A stretch of 64,000 nucleotides of DNA from the NCBI GenBank assembly GCA_964539825.1, contig CAZIKF010000007.1, positions 1-64,000 on the forward strand, given 5' to 3'. Position numbers and translations under genes: made by a program. Of this stretch, positions 43,926-51,976 are shown in pieces. Under the pieces are notes generated by a model that saw only the letters and a list, made by a program, of their open reading frames with translations, made no database searches and was not told the origin of the DNA. This DNA is from CAZIKF01 sp964539825 (GTDB taxonomy: Bacteria > Muiribacteriota > UBA6191). Numbering within the stretch: position 1 is the stretch's first letter; every line of letters starts with the position of its first letter.

Positions 43926-44927
43926 ATGAAAGTTTGTGTAGTGGGATTGGGATACTGGGGGCCTAACCTGGTCAGAAATTTTCTTGCCCAGAATGAGGTC
44001 AGAGGTGTGGTGTGTGTTGATAAGGACCCGGCCAAGCTGAAGCGAGCTCAAATCATGTTCCCTTCGGTGAGTGTATCTGAAAATTATACAGATGCCTTGA
44101 AGGACCCGGAAGTTGAAGCAGTAGCGATTGCCACTCCGGTGGGGAGTCACTACGCACTTGCGATAGAGGCTCTGGAAAATGGAAAGCACGTATTCGTAGA
44201 AAAACCCATGACCAGAACGGTAGAACAGGCTGAAAATCTGGTTAAGCGAGCCCGAGAATTAAAGAGGGTACTGATGGTGGACCATACCTTTTTGTTCACC
44301 AGCGCTATACAGAAGATGGGAGAGGTGATCAAGGAAGGAGGAATTGGGGATCTACTCTACTTCGACTCAGTCCGAATCAATCTGGGTCTGTTTCAAAGTG
44401 ATGTAAATGTGATCTGGGATCTTGCTCCCCATGACCTCTCCATATTGCTGCACCTGTTTCAGCAGAGACCTAATTCCGTATTGGCCAGAGGTATGGATCA
44501 TTTCGATCATGGGTCTGAGAATATGGCCTATCTCACACTTACCTTTGAGGAAAAACTGATGGCTCATTTTCACCTGAGCTGGCTCTCCCCGGTCAAGATC
44601 CGCCGGATCATCCTGGGGGGAAGCCGCAAGATGATTGTGTACGATGACATGGAATCCAATGAAAAGGTGAAGATTTTTGATAAGGGTGTGGAATACAGCG
44701 ACGAAGAAGAGCAGCGCAATCAAACCCTGGTTCAGTATCGAACCGGGGATATTCATGTTCCTGCACTCGAAAATAAGGAAGCCCTGCAGGGGGAACTGGA
44801 ACACTTTTTGGCATGTATACGAAATTCTGAGAAGCCGCTTAGCGATGGAGAAGAAGGGCTGTGGGTGGTGAGGATTCTGGAAGCCGCGGATGAATCACTG
44901 AAGAGCGGTAGGACCGTGAGTTTATGA
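43926..44927 (+). CDS. Gfo/Idh/MocA family sugar dehydrogenase (WlbA/WbpB-like)
   Basis: A 333-residue NAD(P)-dependent dehydrogenase. The Rossmann loop is GLGYWGPN near the start and the EKP motif is in HVFVEKPMTRT. Paired with a hexapeptide acetyltransferase by a 4-nt ATGA overlap, it resembles the 3-dehydrogenase/N-acetyltransferase pairs that build 2,3-diacetamido uronic acids for LPS O-antigen. The sugar itself is inferred, and an aminotransferase partner is not in view. The ATG at 43926 follows GGGAGAG; upstream in-frame codons run into the repeat element. Confidence 0.88.
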   Translation: MKVCVVGLGYWGPNLVRNFLAQNEVRGVVCVDKDPAKLKRAQIMFPSVSVSENYTDALKDPEVEAVAIATPVGSHYALAIEALENGKHVFVEKPMTRTVEQAENLVKRARELKRVLMVDHTFLFTSAIQKMGEVIKEGGIGDLLYFDSVRINLGLFQSDVNVIWDLAPHDLSILLHLFQQRPNSVLARGMDHFDHGSENMAYLTLTFEEKLMAHFHLSWLSPVKIRRIILGGSRKMIVYDDMESNEKVKIFDKGVEYSDEEEQRNQTLVQYRTGDIHVPALENKEALQGELEHFLACIRNSEKPLSDGEEGLWVVRILEAADESLKSGRTVSL

Positions 44928-45418
44928 GTGCCATGCGAACACTCAATAGTGAGGAAGGAAACCGGCGAATTCAAGATGTTCAGGTTGGTGAAAATGTCGT
45001 TATTCAGCCATTTGTAAATCTCTATGGCTGTGCAATTGGTGAAGGATCCAGGGTGGGGCCCTTTGTTGAGATTCAAAGGGGAGTTCAAATTGGTAGGAAT
45101 TGTAAAATCTCCAGCCATAGTTTCCTGTGCGAAGGGGTGAGCCTGGGTGATGGTGTGTTTATTGGTCATGGGGTTATGTTTACCAATGATCGCAGTCCCA
45201 GGGCTTGTAACGAAAACGGGAGTATCCAAAAGGATGGAGACTGGACTCTGGAGAAGACAGTCGTGGAAGACGGAGTCAGCATTGGTTCCGGGGCCTTGAT
45301 TCTGCCCGGGATTCGTCTAGAGCGCGACAGTTTGATTGGAGCAGGAGCAGTTGTGACTCGTGACGTTCCTGCAGGTAGTACCGTGGCGGGTGTCCCCGCT
45401 CGACTTGTAGGTTCTTAG
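44924..45418 (+). CDS. Hexapeptide-repeat acyltransferase (WbpD/WlbB-like)
   Basis: A 164-residue left-handed beta-helix protein with repeated (I/V)GxxxxI-type hexapeptides, the loop NDRSPRA and the C-terminal GAGAVVTRDVPAGSTVAGVPARLVG. It likely N-acetylates a UDP-amino-sugar using acetyl-CoA, acting after the dehydrogenase encoded just upstream. The start overlaps that gene's stop as ATGA. Trimeric in known relatives. Confidence 0.9.
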   Translation: MSAMRTLNSEEGNRRIQDVQVGENVVIQPFVNLYGCAIGEGSRVGPFVEIQRGVQIGRNCKISSHSFLCEGVSLGDGVFIGHGVMFTNDRSPRACNENGSIQKDGDWTLEKTVVEDGVSIGSGALILPGIRLERDSLIGAGAVVTRDVPAGSTVAGVPARLVGS

Positions 45419-45602
45419 CTTGTTCGCTAAAAGGACAGATTCCGAAATTTGCGGGAATTGGTCGATAGACTTAATGAAAACTACGACAAATTCAGGTTTC
45501 TTACGGCAATCTTGTAAAATTGTCCATTCATGCAAAGGAAGTCAGGGAAACCGGTAGGCTTAACCATGAGCTGGGATTACAATCAAGTTGAGGGGGAAGT
45601 TC

Positions 45603-45827
45603 ATGAGTAGTGTGAAGGATGTTGTCATCCGCTATTGCCGCGAGTCAGGCTGCCCGGTACAGGCCACTATCGATCGCCACAGAGAAAACGACGGGTCCGA
45701 GACGGAAATCCGTTTAATCAAGCATTCCCACTGTGTTCGCTGTGACATCTATCGGATTCGAAAGTGGATGGAAGCAAAACAGATGCGTATTGAAGATGCT
45801 GAAGAGTCTCTTGGCCGATTATTCTAA
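45603..45827 (+). CDS. Small Cys-rich protein of unknown function
   Basis: A 74-residue protein with YCRESGC and HSHCVRCDIYR, a C-x4-C...C-x2-C arrangement that could bind zinc. Basic C-terminal helix. No export signal. GGGGGAA lies before the ATG at 45603; a TTG 15 nt earlier is also in frame. It ends 15 nt from the convergent NrfD-like gene. No functional assignment. Confidence 0.65.
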   Translation: MSSVKDVVIRYCRESGCPVQATIDRHRENDGSETEIRLIKHSHCVRCDIYRIRKWMEAKQMRIEDAEESLGRLF

Positions 45828-45842
45828 TCTTTTTTGGTAAAG

Positions 45843-47063
45843 CTAGGTTGTGGTTTCGCGTACCAGCCTAAGCTCTCCTTTATAGATCGGAATCACCATC
45901 TTGAGAAAAAAGGTGTAGATCAGGAATCCCAAGGCCCAGATACCCAGCGAGACCAAAACCTCAACCCATGAGGGGCTATATTCCAGAACTTCCCCCAATG
46001 GCGTGGGTATGAATGCTGGAATGATCAGTCCCATTCCCTTCTCAACCCAGATTCCCACAAAGGCCATACAGCAGGCCAGGTTGAGCCAGTTTACATTCGT
46101 AAATAGGCGAGGAATGAGCAGTATCACGGTAGCGGACACATTCAGGAAAATGGCACTCCAGATCCAGGGTACAAGTCCGCTGTAACCGTGAAGTCCAAGA
46201 AAGAGATATCTCGCGGACGCAAGATGAGCGGAGTCGGTATAGAACTCTTTGAAAACCTCACAACCTAACAGGAACAAGTTGATAATCATGGCAATCGTGA
46301 TGATTTTGCGCAGTGTGTCTATAGCTCCGTCTTTTACAGGAAAGTTCGCGTACTTTCTGATGAGCTGGAGAGTCAGGATTAAGAATCCGGGTCCTGCGGC
46401 AAAGGCGGAGGCAAGAAATCGAGGGGCCACAATAGCGGAGTTCCAGAACGGTCTTCCACCGAGGCCATTGTATAGAAAGGCAGTGACGGTATGGATGCTA
46501 ATAGCCCACACGATAGAGATGAAAATAAAGGGAATATAATAGCGTGCTTTGGGAGTGTAGCCCAGGTACCTACAATAGACATTGTATCCACAAATATGCG
46601 CGTTCAACAGGAGATATCCACTTAGGGCGATCACATCCCATGCGAGCATTGATTGAGGGAAATGAAATTTCCCAATGCCCGGCAGCATATGCCAGAGACG
46701 ATCGGGACGCCCAACATCCACGGTCACGAAGGCTATGCACATGATAATACAGGCTATAGCTAGCAGCTCCCCGAGCAGGACTACATCCTTGAGATCCTTG
46801 TTGTCATAGAGATATGCTGGGATGACCATCATTACGGCGGCGGCGGCCATTCCTACAAGAAAGGTGAAATTCGCGATATAGACTCCCCAGGAGACCTGGT
46901 CGCTCATCCCGGTAACAGCCAAACCCTGGGCGAGTTGCGTAGCATACGCGTAGGCTCCGCAGATCACTAAGACGCTCAATAGAGTCAACCATACAAAATA
47001 GATCCCGCTACCGCTGAATATTTGTCCGATGGCGCGAAGGCAAAAGACTGCATACTGTTTCAT
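45843..47063 (-). CDS. nrfD: NrfD/PsrC-type membrane quinone-interacting subunit
   Basis: A 406-residue integral membrane protein with about ten helices, of the NrfD/PsrC/DsrP family. These subunits exchange electrons between the quinone pool and a periplasmic iron-sulfur partner without haem. The partner is the four-cluster ferredoxin encoded 26 nt upstream. As last gene of the napD-napA operon it probably supplies electrons from quinol to the nitrate reductase in place of NapC or NapGH. A DsrP-like role in sulfur respiration is the alternative, but no dsr genes are present. Confidence 0.85.
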   Translation of the reverse strand: MKQYAVFCLRAIGQIFSGSGIYFVWLTLLSVLVICGAYAYATQLAQGLAVTGMSDQVSWGVYIANFTFLVGMAAAAVMMVIPAYLYDNKDLKDVVLLGELLAIACIIMCIAFVTVDVGRPDRLWHMLPGIGKFHFPQSMLAWDVIALSGYLLLNAHICGYNVYCRYLGYTPKARYYIPFIFISIVWAISIHTVTAFLYNGLGGRPFWNSAIVAPRFLASAFAAGPGFLILTLQLIRKYANFPVKDGAIDTLRKIITIAMIINLFLLGCEVFKEFYTDSAHLASARYLFLGLHGYSGLVPWIWSAIFLNVSATVILLIPRLFTNVNWLNLACCMAFVGIWVEKGMGLIIPAFIPTPLGEVLEYSPSWVEVLVSLGIWALGFLIYTFFLKMVIPIYKGELRLVRETTT

Positions 47064-47089
47064 CTCAGAGACCTCTCAGGTGATCAGGT

Positions 47090-48040
47090 TTAATCGAAGT
47101 AGTAATAGAATCTTGGTTGAGTATTGAGCTCCTCCTTCAAGACGAAAACTCTTTTGTTCTGAATGACTTTGGAGACCTCAGACTCGGGATCTAGAAGGTT
47201 TCCAAATTTCCTCGATCCAGTAGGGCATGCTTCCAGGCAGGCCGGGTATCTTCCTTTGCGGGTTCTATGGAGGCAGAAGGTACATTTTTCCATGGATCCC
47301 TGGGACCTGGGACGGTTGGATAGGTATCCAACCCTTTCGTTGATTTCTCCTTTAGGGATCTCGGGCTTCGAAAAGTTGAATCTTCTCGCCCAATAGGGGC
47401 AGGCAGCCTCACAGTAGCGACATCCAATACACCAGTCATAATCAACTACAACGACACCATCTTCCTCCTGCCAGGTGGCTTCTACCGGGCATACTTTGAC
47501 GCAAGGAGCATTCCTACATTGGTGGCATTGAATTGGCATGTAAACTTTATCTGGCTCTGGAACTAGCGCAGGGTCATAATCATGATCAGATTCTTCAAGG
47601 TTCATGGTGCCCTTTTGAAAGGCAACGACTCGAATATATTCCATTCCAGTAGCGCGATCCTGGTTGTTTTCTTCTACACATGCTTGGACGCATCCTCGGC
47701 AGCCAATACACTTAGAGAGGTTCAGAGCATATCCAAACTCTACTCCCTGGAGTGGTAGTGGATCGGAAACCGAAGGATTTTCAGCCCCGTAATCCTCCTT
47801 CATTTGTCTACGAATTCGCTCGAAAATCTTCTTCTTATCCTGTGCTGAAAGTTCCTTGTAATGTTGTTGAAAGAACTCTTCCCAGGTTATGTCGGTGACA
47901 AATTCTACGGCTGGGGACATTGCGGCCCCGAGCGCGGCGGTGGAAGCCAGTGCACCTCCCACGCCCTTGATGAAATTTCTGCGGTTGATCACTGAAGGGG
48001 CAGGAGATTTGGGATTTGAGCTGGGCTTATCGGAACTCAT
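47090..48040 (-). CDS. Tat-exported 4x[4Fe-4S] ferredoxin subunit (NrfC/DsrO-like)
   Basis: A 316-residue periplasmic iron-sulfur protein. The twin-arginine signal is NRRNFIKGVGG at about 19-29. Four cysteine groups follow, beginning CIGCRGCVQAC, CHQCRNAPCVKVC, CIGCRYCEAAC and CTFC...C, enough for four [4Fe-4S] clusters. It should relay electrons between the NrfD-type membrane subunit and the cytochromes or NapA. Its ATG overlaps the stop of the tetraheme gene (ATGA), showing translational coupling in the nap operon. Confidence 0.9.
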   Translation of the reverse strand: MSSDKPSSNPKSPAPSVINRRNFIKGVGGALASTAALGAAMSPAVEFVTDITWEEFFQQHYKELSAQDKKKIFERIRRQMKEDYGAENPSVSDPLPLQGVEFGYALNLSKCIGCRGCVQACVEENNQDRATGMEYIRVVAFQKGTMNLEESDHDYDPALVPEPDKVYMPIQCHQCRNAPCVKVCPVEATWQEEDGVVVVDYDWCIGCRYCEAACPYWARRFNFSKPEIPKGEINERVGYLSNRPRSQGSMEKCTFCLHRTRKGRYPACLEACPTGSRKFGNLLDPESEVSKVIQNKRVFVLKEELNTQPRFYYYFD

Positions 48041-48573
48041 GGATGGCCTTTCAATTTACTATCTTTCTTTTGAAAGCGATTCCTGGGTGGAGACTTGGGG
48101 GGAATAGGTTTGAATTTTGGACTATGAGCGTCATGACATTTTGTACAGATGAGAATATTTTTGGCCCCGTTCCAAAAACCGGTTCTTTTGCCGTGGATTC
48201 CAAGCTTCCAGTCTCGGTAAACCATGCCATGGCATTCAGCACAGAGCTTGTCTACCTCTGCGAAGAAAATCAATTTTCCCTCGCGTAGCCGAAGTTGGGT
48301 TTTATCTTGAGAATCATGACAGGCTGAGCACCAGATTTGGCCATGCTTCATCTTGATTTCGGTATGCTCTCCCATGAGCTTTCTGGACTTTGAGTCGGGC
48401 TCAACGTGACGATGACATTCAGTACACTTGAATTTCAAACCGGCCCGAGTTAGCAATGCCTTGGGAAGTCCCTCCACTCTATCCTTCGCGGAAGGACCCG
48501 TTAGGAAAGTGAGCATCAAAAGAAGAACCCAGGGGACTTTGATAAATCTCTGTGAAAGTTGTTTTTGACTCAT
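48037..48573 (-). CDS. Periplasmic tetraheme cytochrome c
   Basis: A 178-residue protein with an N-terminal export helix (VPWVLLLMLTFLTG) and four CxxCH haem sites: CTECH, CSACH, CAECH, CTKCH. The C-terminus is rich in Lys and Pro. It could be a NapM-like or NapC-replacing electron carrier between the iron-sulfur protein and the diheme subunit/NapA. It overlaps both neighbours by 4 nt. Confidence 0.88.
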   Translation of the reverse strand: MSQKQLSQRFIKVPWVLLLMLTFLTGPSAKDRVEGLPKALLTRAGLKFKCTECHRHVEPDSKSRKLMGEHTEIKMKHGQIWCSACHDSQDKTQLRLREGKLIFFAEVDKLCAECHGMVYRDWKLGIHGKRTGFWNGAKNILICTKCHDAHSPKFKPIPPKSPPRNRFQKKDSKLKGHP

Positions 48574-49040
48574 AGTTTTGGTTTGTATTTTCTCGAGTAG
48601 ATCTCCTCGAGATAGAAGGGTCGAAAGGGTAATTTTTGGGATTGATTCAGGTGGCAGATCGAACAGGAACCAGTAGCCATTGGATGGGCTGATTTAGGGC
48701 TCGTAGGCAGCCACTTGGGAATATTTGGAATTCGAATTCCCATAAAGAAGGAATCTTTGTATGTCTGTGGGCTGTGGCAAGACTTGCAGTTGCGAAAGTC
48801 TTTATCCATTCGGTGTGGGGTGTATGGGGGACTCCCAGGATTCATCTTTCTCGATTCTTGCGGAATGAAAAAGTCCTGGAAGAAGTTAGCTAATCTCTTA
48901 TAGCTCTTACGATTCCGGCGTTTCAAGTTTTTTGAATCTAAAAAATCGTAACTCTCGGCAGCCTCAGGTTGATGATGAGTCAAGGGTCCCAGGCAGATTG
49001 AGACTCCAACCATGGCCCAGATTCGTATCCATTTATTCAT
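48570..49040 (-). CDS. napB: Diheme cytochrome c, NapB-like
   Basis: A 156-residue exported protein with two CxxCH sites, CKSCH and CSICH. The order PPYTPHRM, CxxCH, IPNIP, CxxCHLNQ resembles the NapB small subunit (PP-x2-PH, CxxCH, CxxCHVPQ), though the match is distant. NapB passes electrons to NapA. GGAAGGAT precedes the start, 104 nt after napA. Likely the electron-donating small subunit of the nitrate reductase; confidence in the exact orthology is moderate. Confidence 0.65.
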   Translation of the reverse strand: MNKWIRIWAMVGVSICLGPLTHHQPEAAESYDFLDSKNLKRRNRKSYKRLANFFQDFFIPQESRKMNPGSPPYTPHRMDKDFRNCKSCHSPQTYKDSFFMGIRIPNIPKWLPTSPKSAHPMATGSCSICHLNQSQKLPFRPFYLEEIYSRKYKPKL

Positions 49041-49144
49041 TACGATCCTTCCTTTATCCAGGATCGAGGATTACCCCCGATACCGATCTCAATCCCCAGT
49101 ATCCAAAGACCGAATGCTGGTCGAAGCGGTGGCGTACTTCATAT

Positions 49145-51547
49145 TCAGATCTTTTCGATTTTGACAGCGCACTTCTTGAAATCCGGTTCCTTGGAGATGG
49201 GGTCAAACACATCCAGGGTAAGGTCATTGACCTGGTTGTTTTCATCGAAAAACGCTATGAAGGCCATCCCTTTTTGAGGTCTGCCCCTTCCGTCAATATC
49301 AACTTCATATACCTTTGATCCGCGCCGTGAACTAACTCGAACTTTGTCACCGCGCCCTACCTTAAGTTCACTGGCATCTTCAGGATGAATCTCAACCTTG
49401 GAGTAAGGCACTGCCCGATGAAGGGCTGGAACTCTCCGTGTCATGGTCCCTGTATGCCAATGCTCCAGGACCCTTCCCGTGCATAACCAGAAAGGATAAT
49501 CATGATCAGGCTCTTCAGGTGCCGGCTCATAAGGGCAGCACCAAATAGTAGCTTTACCTGTCTTACTCTTATAGAAACTGATTCCTTCTTTTTTTCCCTT
49601 CAGCGCTTTAGAAGCAAATGGGTCATACTTGGCGTTGTATCTCCACAGGGTCTCTTCCCAGGCTCCCTTATCATTCTTAACTACAGGCCAGCAGAGCCCC
49701 CTTGATTTAACATATTCCTGGTAGGGCGCGAGGTCCTTGCCTGTGTTGACGGTAAATTGACGGTATTCCTCGAAAACTTTCTCGAACCTTAAGGGATCAT
49801 CCTTGTCCCAAAGTAGAGACTTGATTCCCAGTCTTTCTGCCACGGCCAGGATCTGCCACATATCATCACGAGACTCACCGGGAGGTTCTACAGCCTGGAA
49901 CCAGTGCTGTGTTCTTCTCTCAGCATTTCCATACATTCCCTCCTTCTCAACCCACATCGCTGTGGGCAGGACCACATCAGCCAGGTCGGTTGAGGTGGTG
50001 CGGTACGCGTCAGACACGATTAATAGGGATTCCTTGTTATTCGAGCGATCTTGAAATCTGGATGTATTAGGAGAGGAGGCAAAGGGATTGCAACACTGCA
50101 CCCACATGATTTTGAGGTTTCCCCTTTCAAATTCCCTCATCATCTTGGTCAGATGGGTGCCGGGCTTATGAGGAATTTCATCGTGTCTGTTCTCATCTCC
50201 CAGCCAGATTTTAGCGGCCTTTTTACGGTGCGGTAGCTTCATCACCACCATATCCGCGGGAAGTCGATGGGCAAAGGTCCCCACTTCTCTCGCGGTTCCA
50301 CAGGCGGATGGCTGTCCTGTAAGGGAGAAGGGGCTATTTCCCGGCTCGGAAATCTTCCCGGTGAGCAGATGGATGTTATAGACCAGATGATTTGCCCACA
50401 CACCTCTTGTGTGTTGATTGAATCCCATGGTCCACAGACTCATGATCTTCAGGGAGGGATCGGCGTAAAGTCGGGCGAGTTTTTCAATCTTGCCTGCGGG
50501 AACTCCCGAAATTTTTTCCACGTATTTGAAGCTGTAGGTAGAGAGAAACTTTTTATATTCCTCAAAGCTCATAGGAGTACCTTTTTTAGGATTTTTTCTC
50601 CCCTTTTGTGCCTCTTCCAGGTGTTGGAGATGGGGGGCGGAAATTGGATCAATTCCATACCCAGGCTCTACCTGACACATCTTGATAGTAGTGTATTTCC
50701 CTACAAAGTCCTTATCGTGTAGGTTGTTGGACACAATATAGTTGGCGATCGCGTTGGCGATCGCGAGGTCTGTCTGAGGCTTGAATAATAGGAACTCATC
50801 GGATTCGTCCGAAGTACGGGTGGCGCGTGTTCCCAGGTCATATAAGGCTGCTCCATGTTCTTCTTTTCTAGATACCAGCCTCGAAAAGAGAATCGGGTGC
50901 ATTTCTGCCATATTAGCTCCCCAGGTGACAAAAGCATCAGCGTGCTCAAAATCGGCGTAGCTTCCCATGGGTTCGTCGGAGCTGAAAGTCCTCATGAAGG
51001 CTCCTACAGCCGAAGCCATGCAATACCTGGCATTAGGGTCAATATTATTGCTTTTAAGACCAGCCTTCATGAACTTGCTGGCCACATAGCCTTCCTGGAT
51101 GGTCCATTGACCAGAGCCTGCCATGGCAATTGCGGTAGGACCATACATCTCCTGAACATTCTTGATTCGAATCGAGATATATTCAATGGCCTCCTTCCAG
51201 CTTACATTCTGGAGCTCTCCGTCCTTTCTGATCATGGGATGTAAGAGCCTTTCCTCTCCGTAGAGCACCCTTGAGAGGTTGTATCCTTTGATACAGTTCA
51301 GGCCTTTATTGACCGGTGACTTGGGATCACCTTCAGTCATGACAATACGTCCATCCTTTACATGAACCATCACACCGCAGCCGGTGCCGCAGTAGCGACA
51401 CGGGGCCTTGAATGACTTTGCCCCTTCCAGCATCTTTTCTTTGCTTTGCTCTATTGCTGCCTCAGATTCTGAGGTGGCTCCGTACAAACTGGATAAAGCA
51501 ATTGCGGTTGCTGTGGATTTAATGAAGTCACGTCTAGATTGATTCAT
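49145..51547 (-). CDS. napA: Periplasmic nitrate reductase catalytic subunit
   Basis: An 800-residue molybdopterin oxidoreductase. Tat signal SRRDFIK at 4-10. The [4Fe-4S] cluster ligands are Cys50, Cys53, Cys57 and Cys85 (CRYCGTGC...NCIKGYN). The molybdenum ligand is Cys176 in DPNARYCMASAVGAFMRTF, the NapA-type sequence; formate dehydrogenases have Sec or Cys in a different context. WGANMAEMHPILFSR is also NapA-like. It reduces nitrate to nitrite in the periplasm. Its start overlaps napD by 14 nt with AGGAGG upstream. Confidence 0.93.
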   Translation of the reverse strand: MNQSRRDFIKSTATAIALSSLYGATSESEAAIEQSKEKMLEGAKSFKAPCRYCGTGCGVMVHVKDGRIVMTEGDPKSPVNKGLNCIKGYNLSRVLYGEERLLHPMIRKDGELQNVSWKEAIEYISIRIKNVQEMYGPTAIAMAGSGQWTIQEGYVASKFMKAGLKSNNIDPNARYCMASAVGAFMRTFSSDEPMGSYADFEHADAFVTWGANMAEMHPILFSRLVSRKEEHGAALYDLGTRATRTSDESDEFLLFKPQTDLAIANAIANYIVSNNLHDKDFVGKYTTIKMCQVEPGYGIDPISAPHLQHLEEAQKGRKNPKKGTPMSFEEYKKFLSTYSFKYVEKISGVPAGKIEKLARLYADPSLKIMSLWTMGFNQHTRGVWANHLVYNIHLLTGKISEPGNSPFSLTGQPSACGTAREVGTFAHRLPADMVVMKLPHRKKAAKIWLGDENRHDEIPHKPGTHLTKMMREFERGNLKIMWVQCCNPFASSPNTSRFQDRSNNKESLLIVSDAYRTTSTDLADVVLPTAMWVEKEGMYGNAERRTQHWFQAVEPPGESRDDMWQILAVAERLGIKSLLWDKDDPLRFEKVFEEYRQFTVNTGKDLAPYQEYVKSRGLCWPVVKNDKGAWEETLWRYNAKYDPFASKALKGKKEGISFYKSKTGKATIWCCPYEPAPEEPDHDYPFWLCTGRVLEHWHTGTMTRRVPALHRAVPYSKVEIHPEDASELKVGRGDKVRVSSRRGSKVYEVDIDGRGRPQKGMAFIAFFDENNQVNDLTLDVFDPISKEPDFKKCAVKIEKI

Positions 51548-51827
51548 GTACCTTTCCTCCTGCCAAGAACCTGGGAAGTGACCTATTCTTATGAGTCAGT
51601 GAATCTTCCACATGATGAACAAGTATGTTGATGCCTCTCACTCCCGGTTGAATGGAAAGGTCTTTAGCAAGCTCGTATTCCTCTTCCGGAGAGGCTGTAT
51701 CTGACAGTACAGCAACAGTGTTATTCTCAATTCCCAGAATGGAGTATTGCCCCTGGTCTCCAAGGTAGGCGGTAATTTTTCCAAGGCTTCCCTCCGCACA
51801 AGAAACCAGAAATGATGCGATCGGCAT
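51534..51827 (-). CDS. napD: NapD-type chaperone
   Basis: A 97-residue cytoplasmic chaperone that binds the twin-arginine signal of NapA before export. Typical NapD start (MPIASFLVSC) and a ferredoxin-like beta-alpha-beta pattern, with a TVAVLSD strand. First gene of the operon, overlapping napA by 14 nt, with AGGAGG before the start. Confidence 0.88.
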   Translation of the reverse strand: MPIASFLVSCAEGSLGKITAYLGDQGQYSILGIENNTVAVLSDTASPEEEYELAKDLSIQPGVRGINILVHHVEDSLTHKNRSLPRFLAGGKVHESI

Positions 51828-51936
51828 AACAGTCCTCCTGGCGACAATTCACGCAAACACCATGCCCAAAAAAAATTGGCATTGAATTTGCCTTATAACG
51901 GATTGAATGAGTGTCCCGGTGAGAGATTAAAGGGAG

Positions 51937-51950
51937 CTGAAAAATTTCAG
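51937..51950. promoter_or_regulatory. Inverted repeat between napD and hao
   Basis: CTGAAA-AA-TTTCAG is a perfect 6-bp inverted repeat with a 2-nt centre, 26 nt before the hao ATG and 109 nt before napD, in the shared divergent promoter region. It could be an operator for a nitrogen-oxide or redox regulator. It does not match the Fnr consensus (TTGAT-N4-ATCAA). Confidence 0.35.
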
Positions 51951-51976
51951 TTGAGATAGATACAGAAGGAGGCGTC

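Noticed and set aside
45843..48040. Sulfite/sulfur (DsrOP-type) respiratory module
   Set aside because: The ferredoxin and NrfD subunits resemble DsrO/DsrP, but they are translationally chained to napD-napA and no dsr genes are present.
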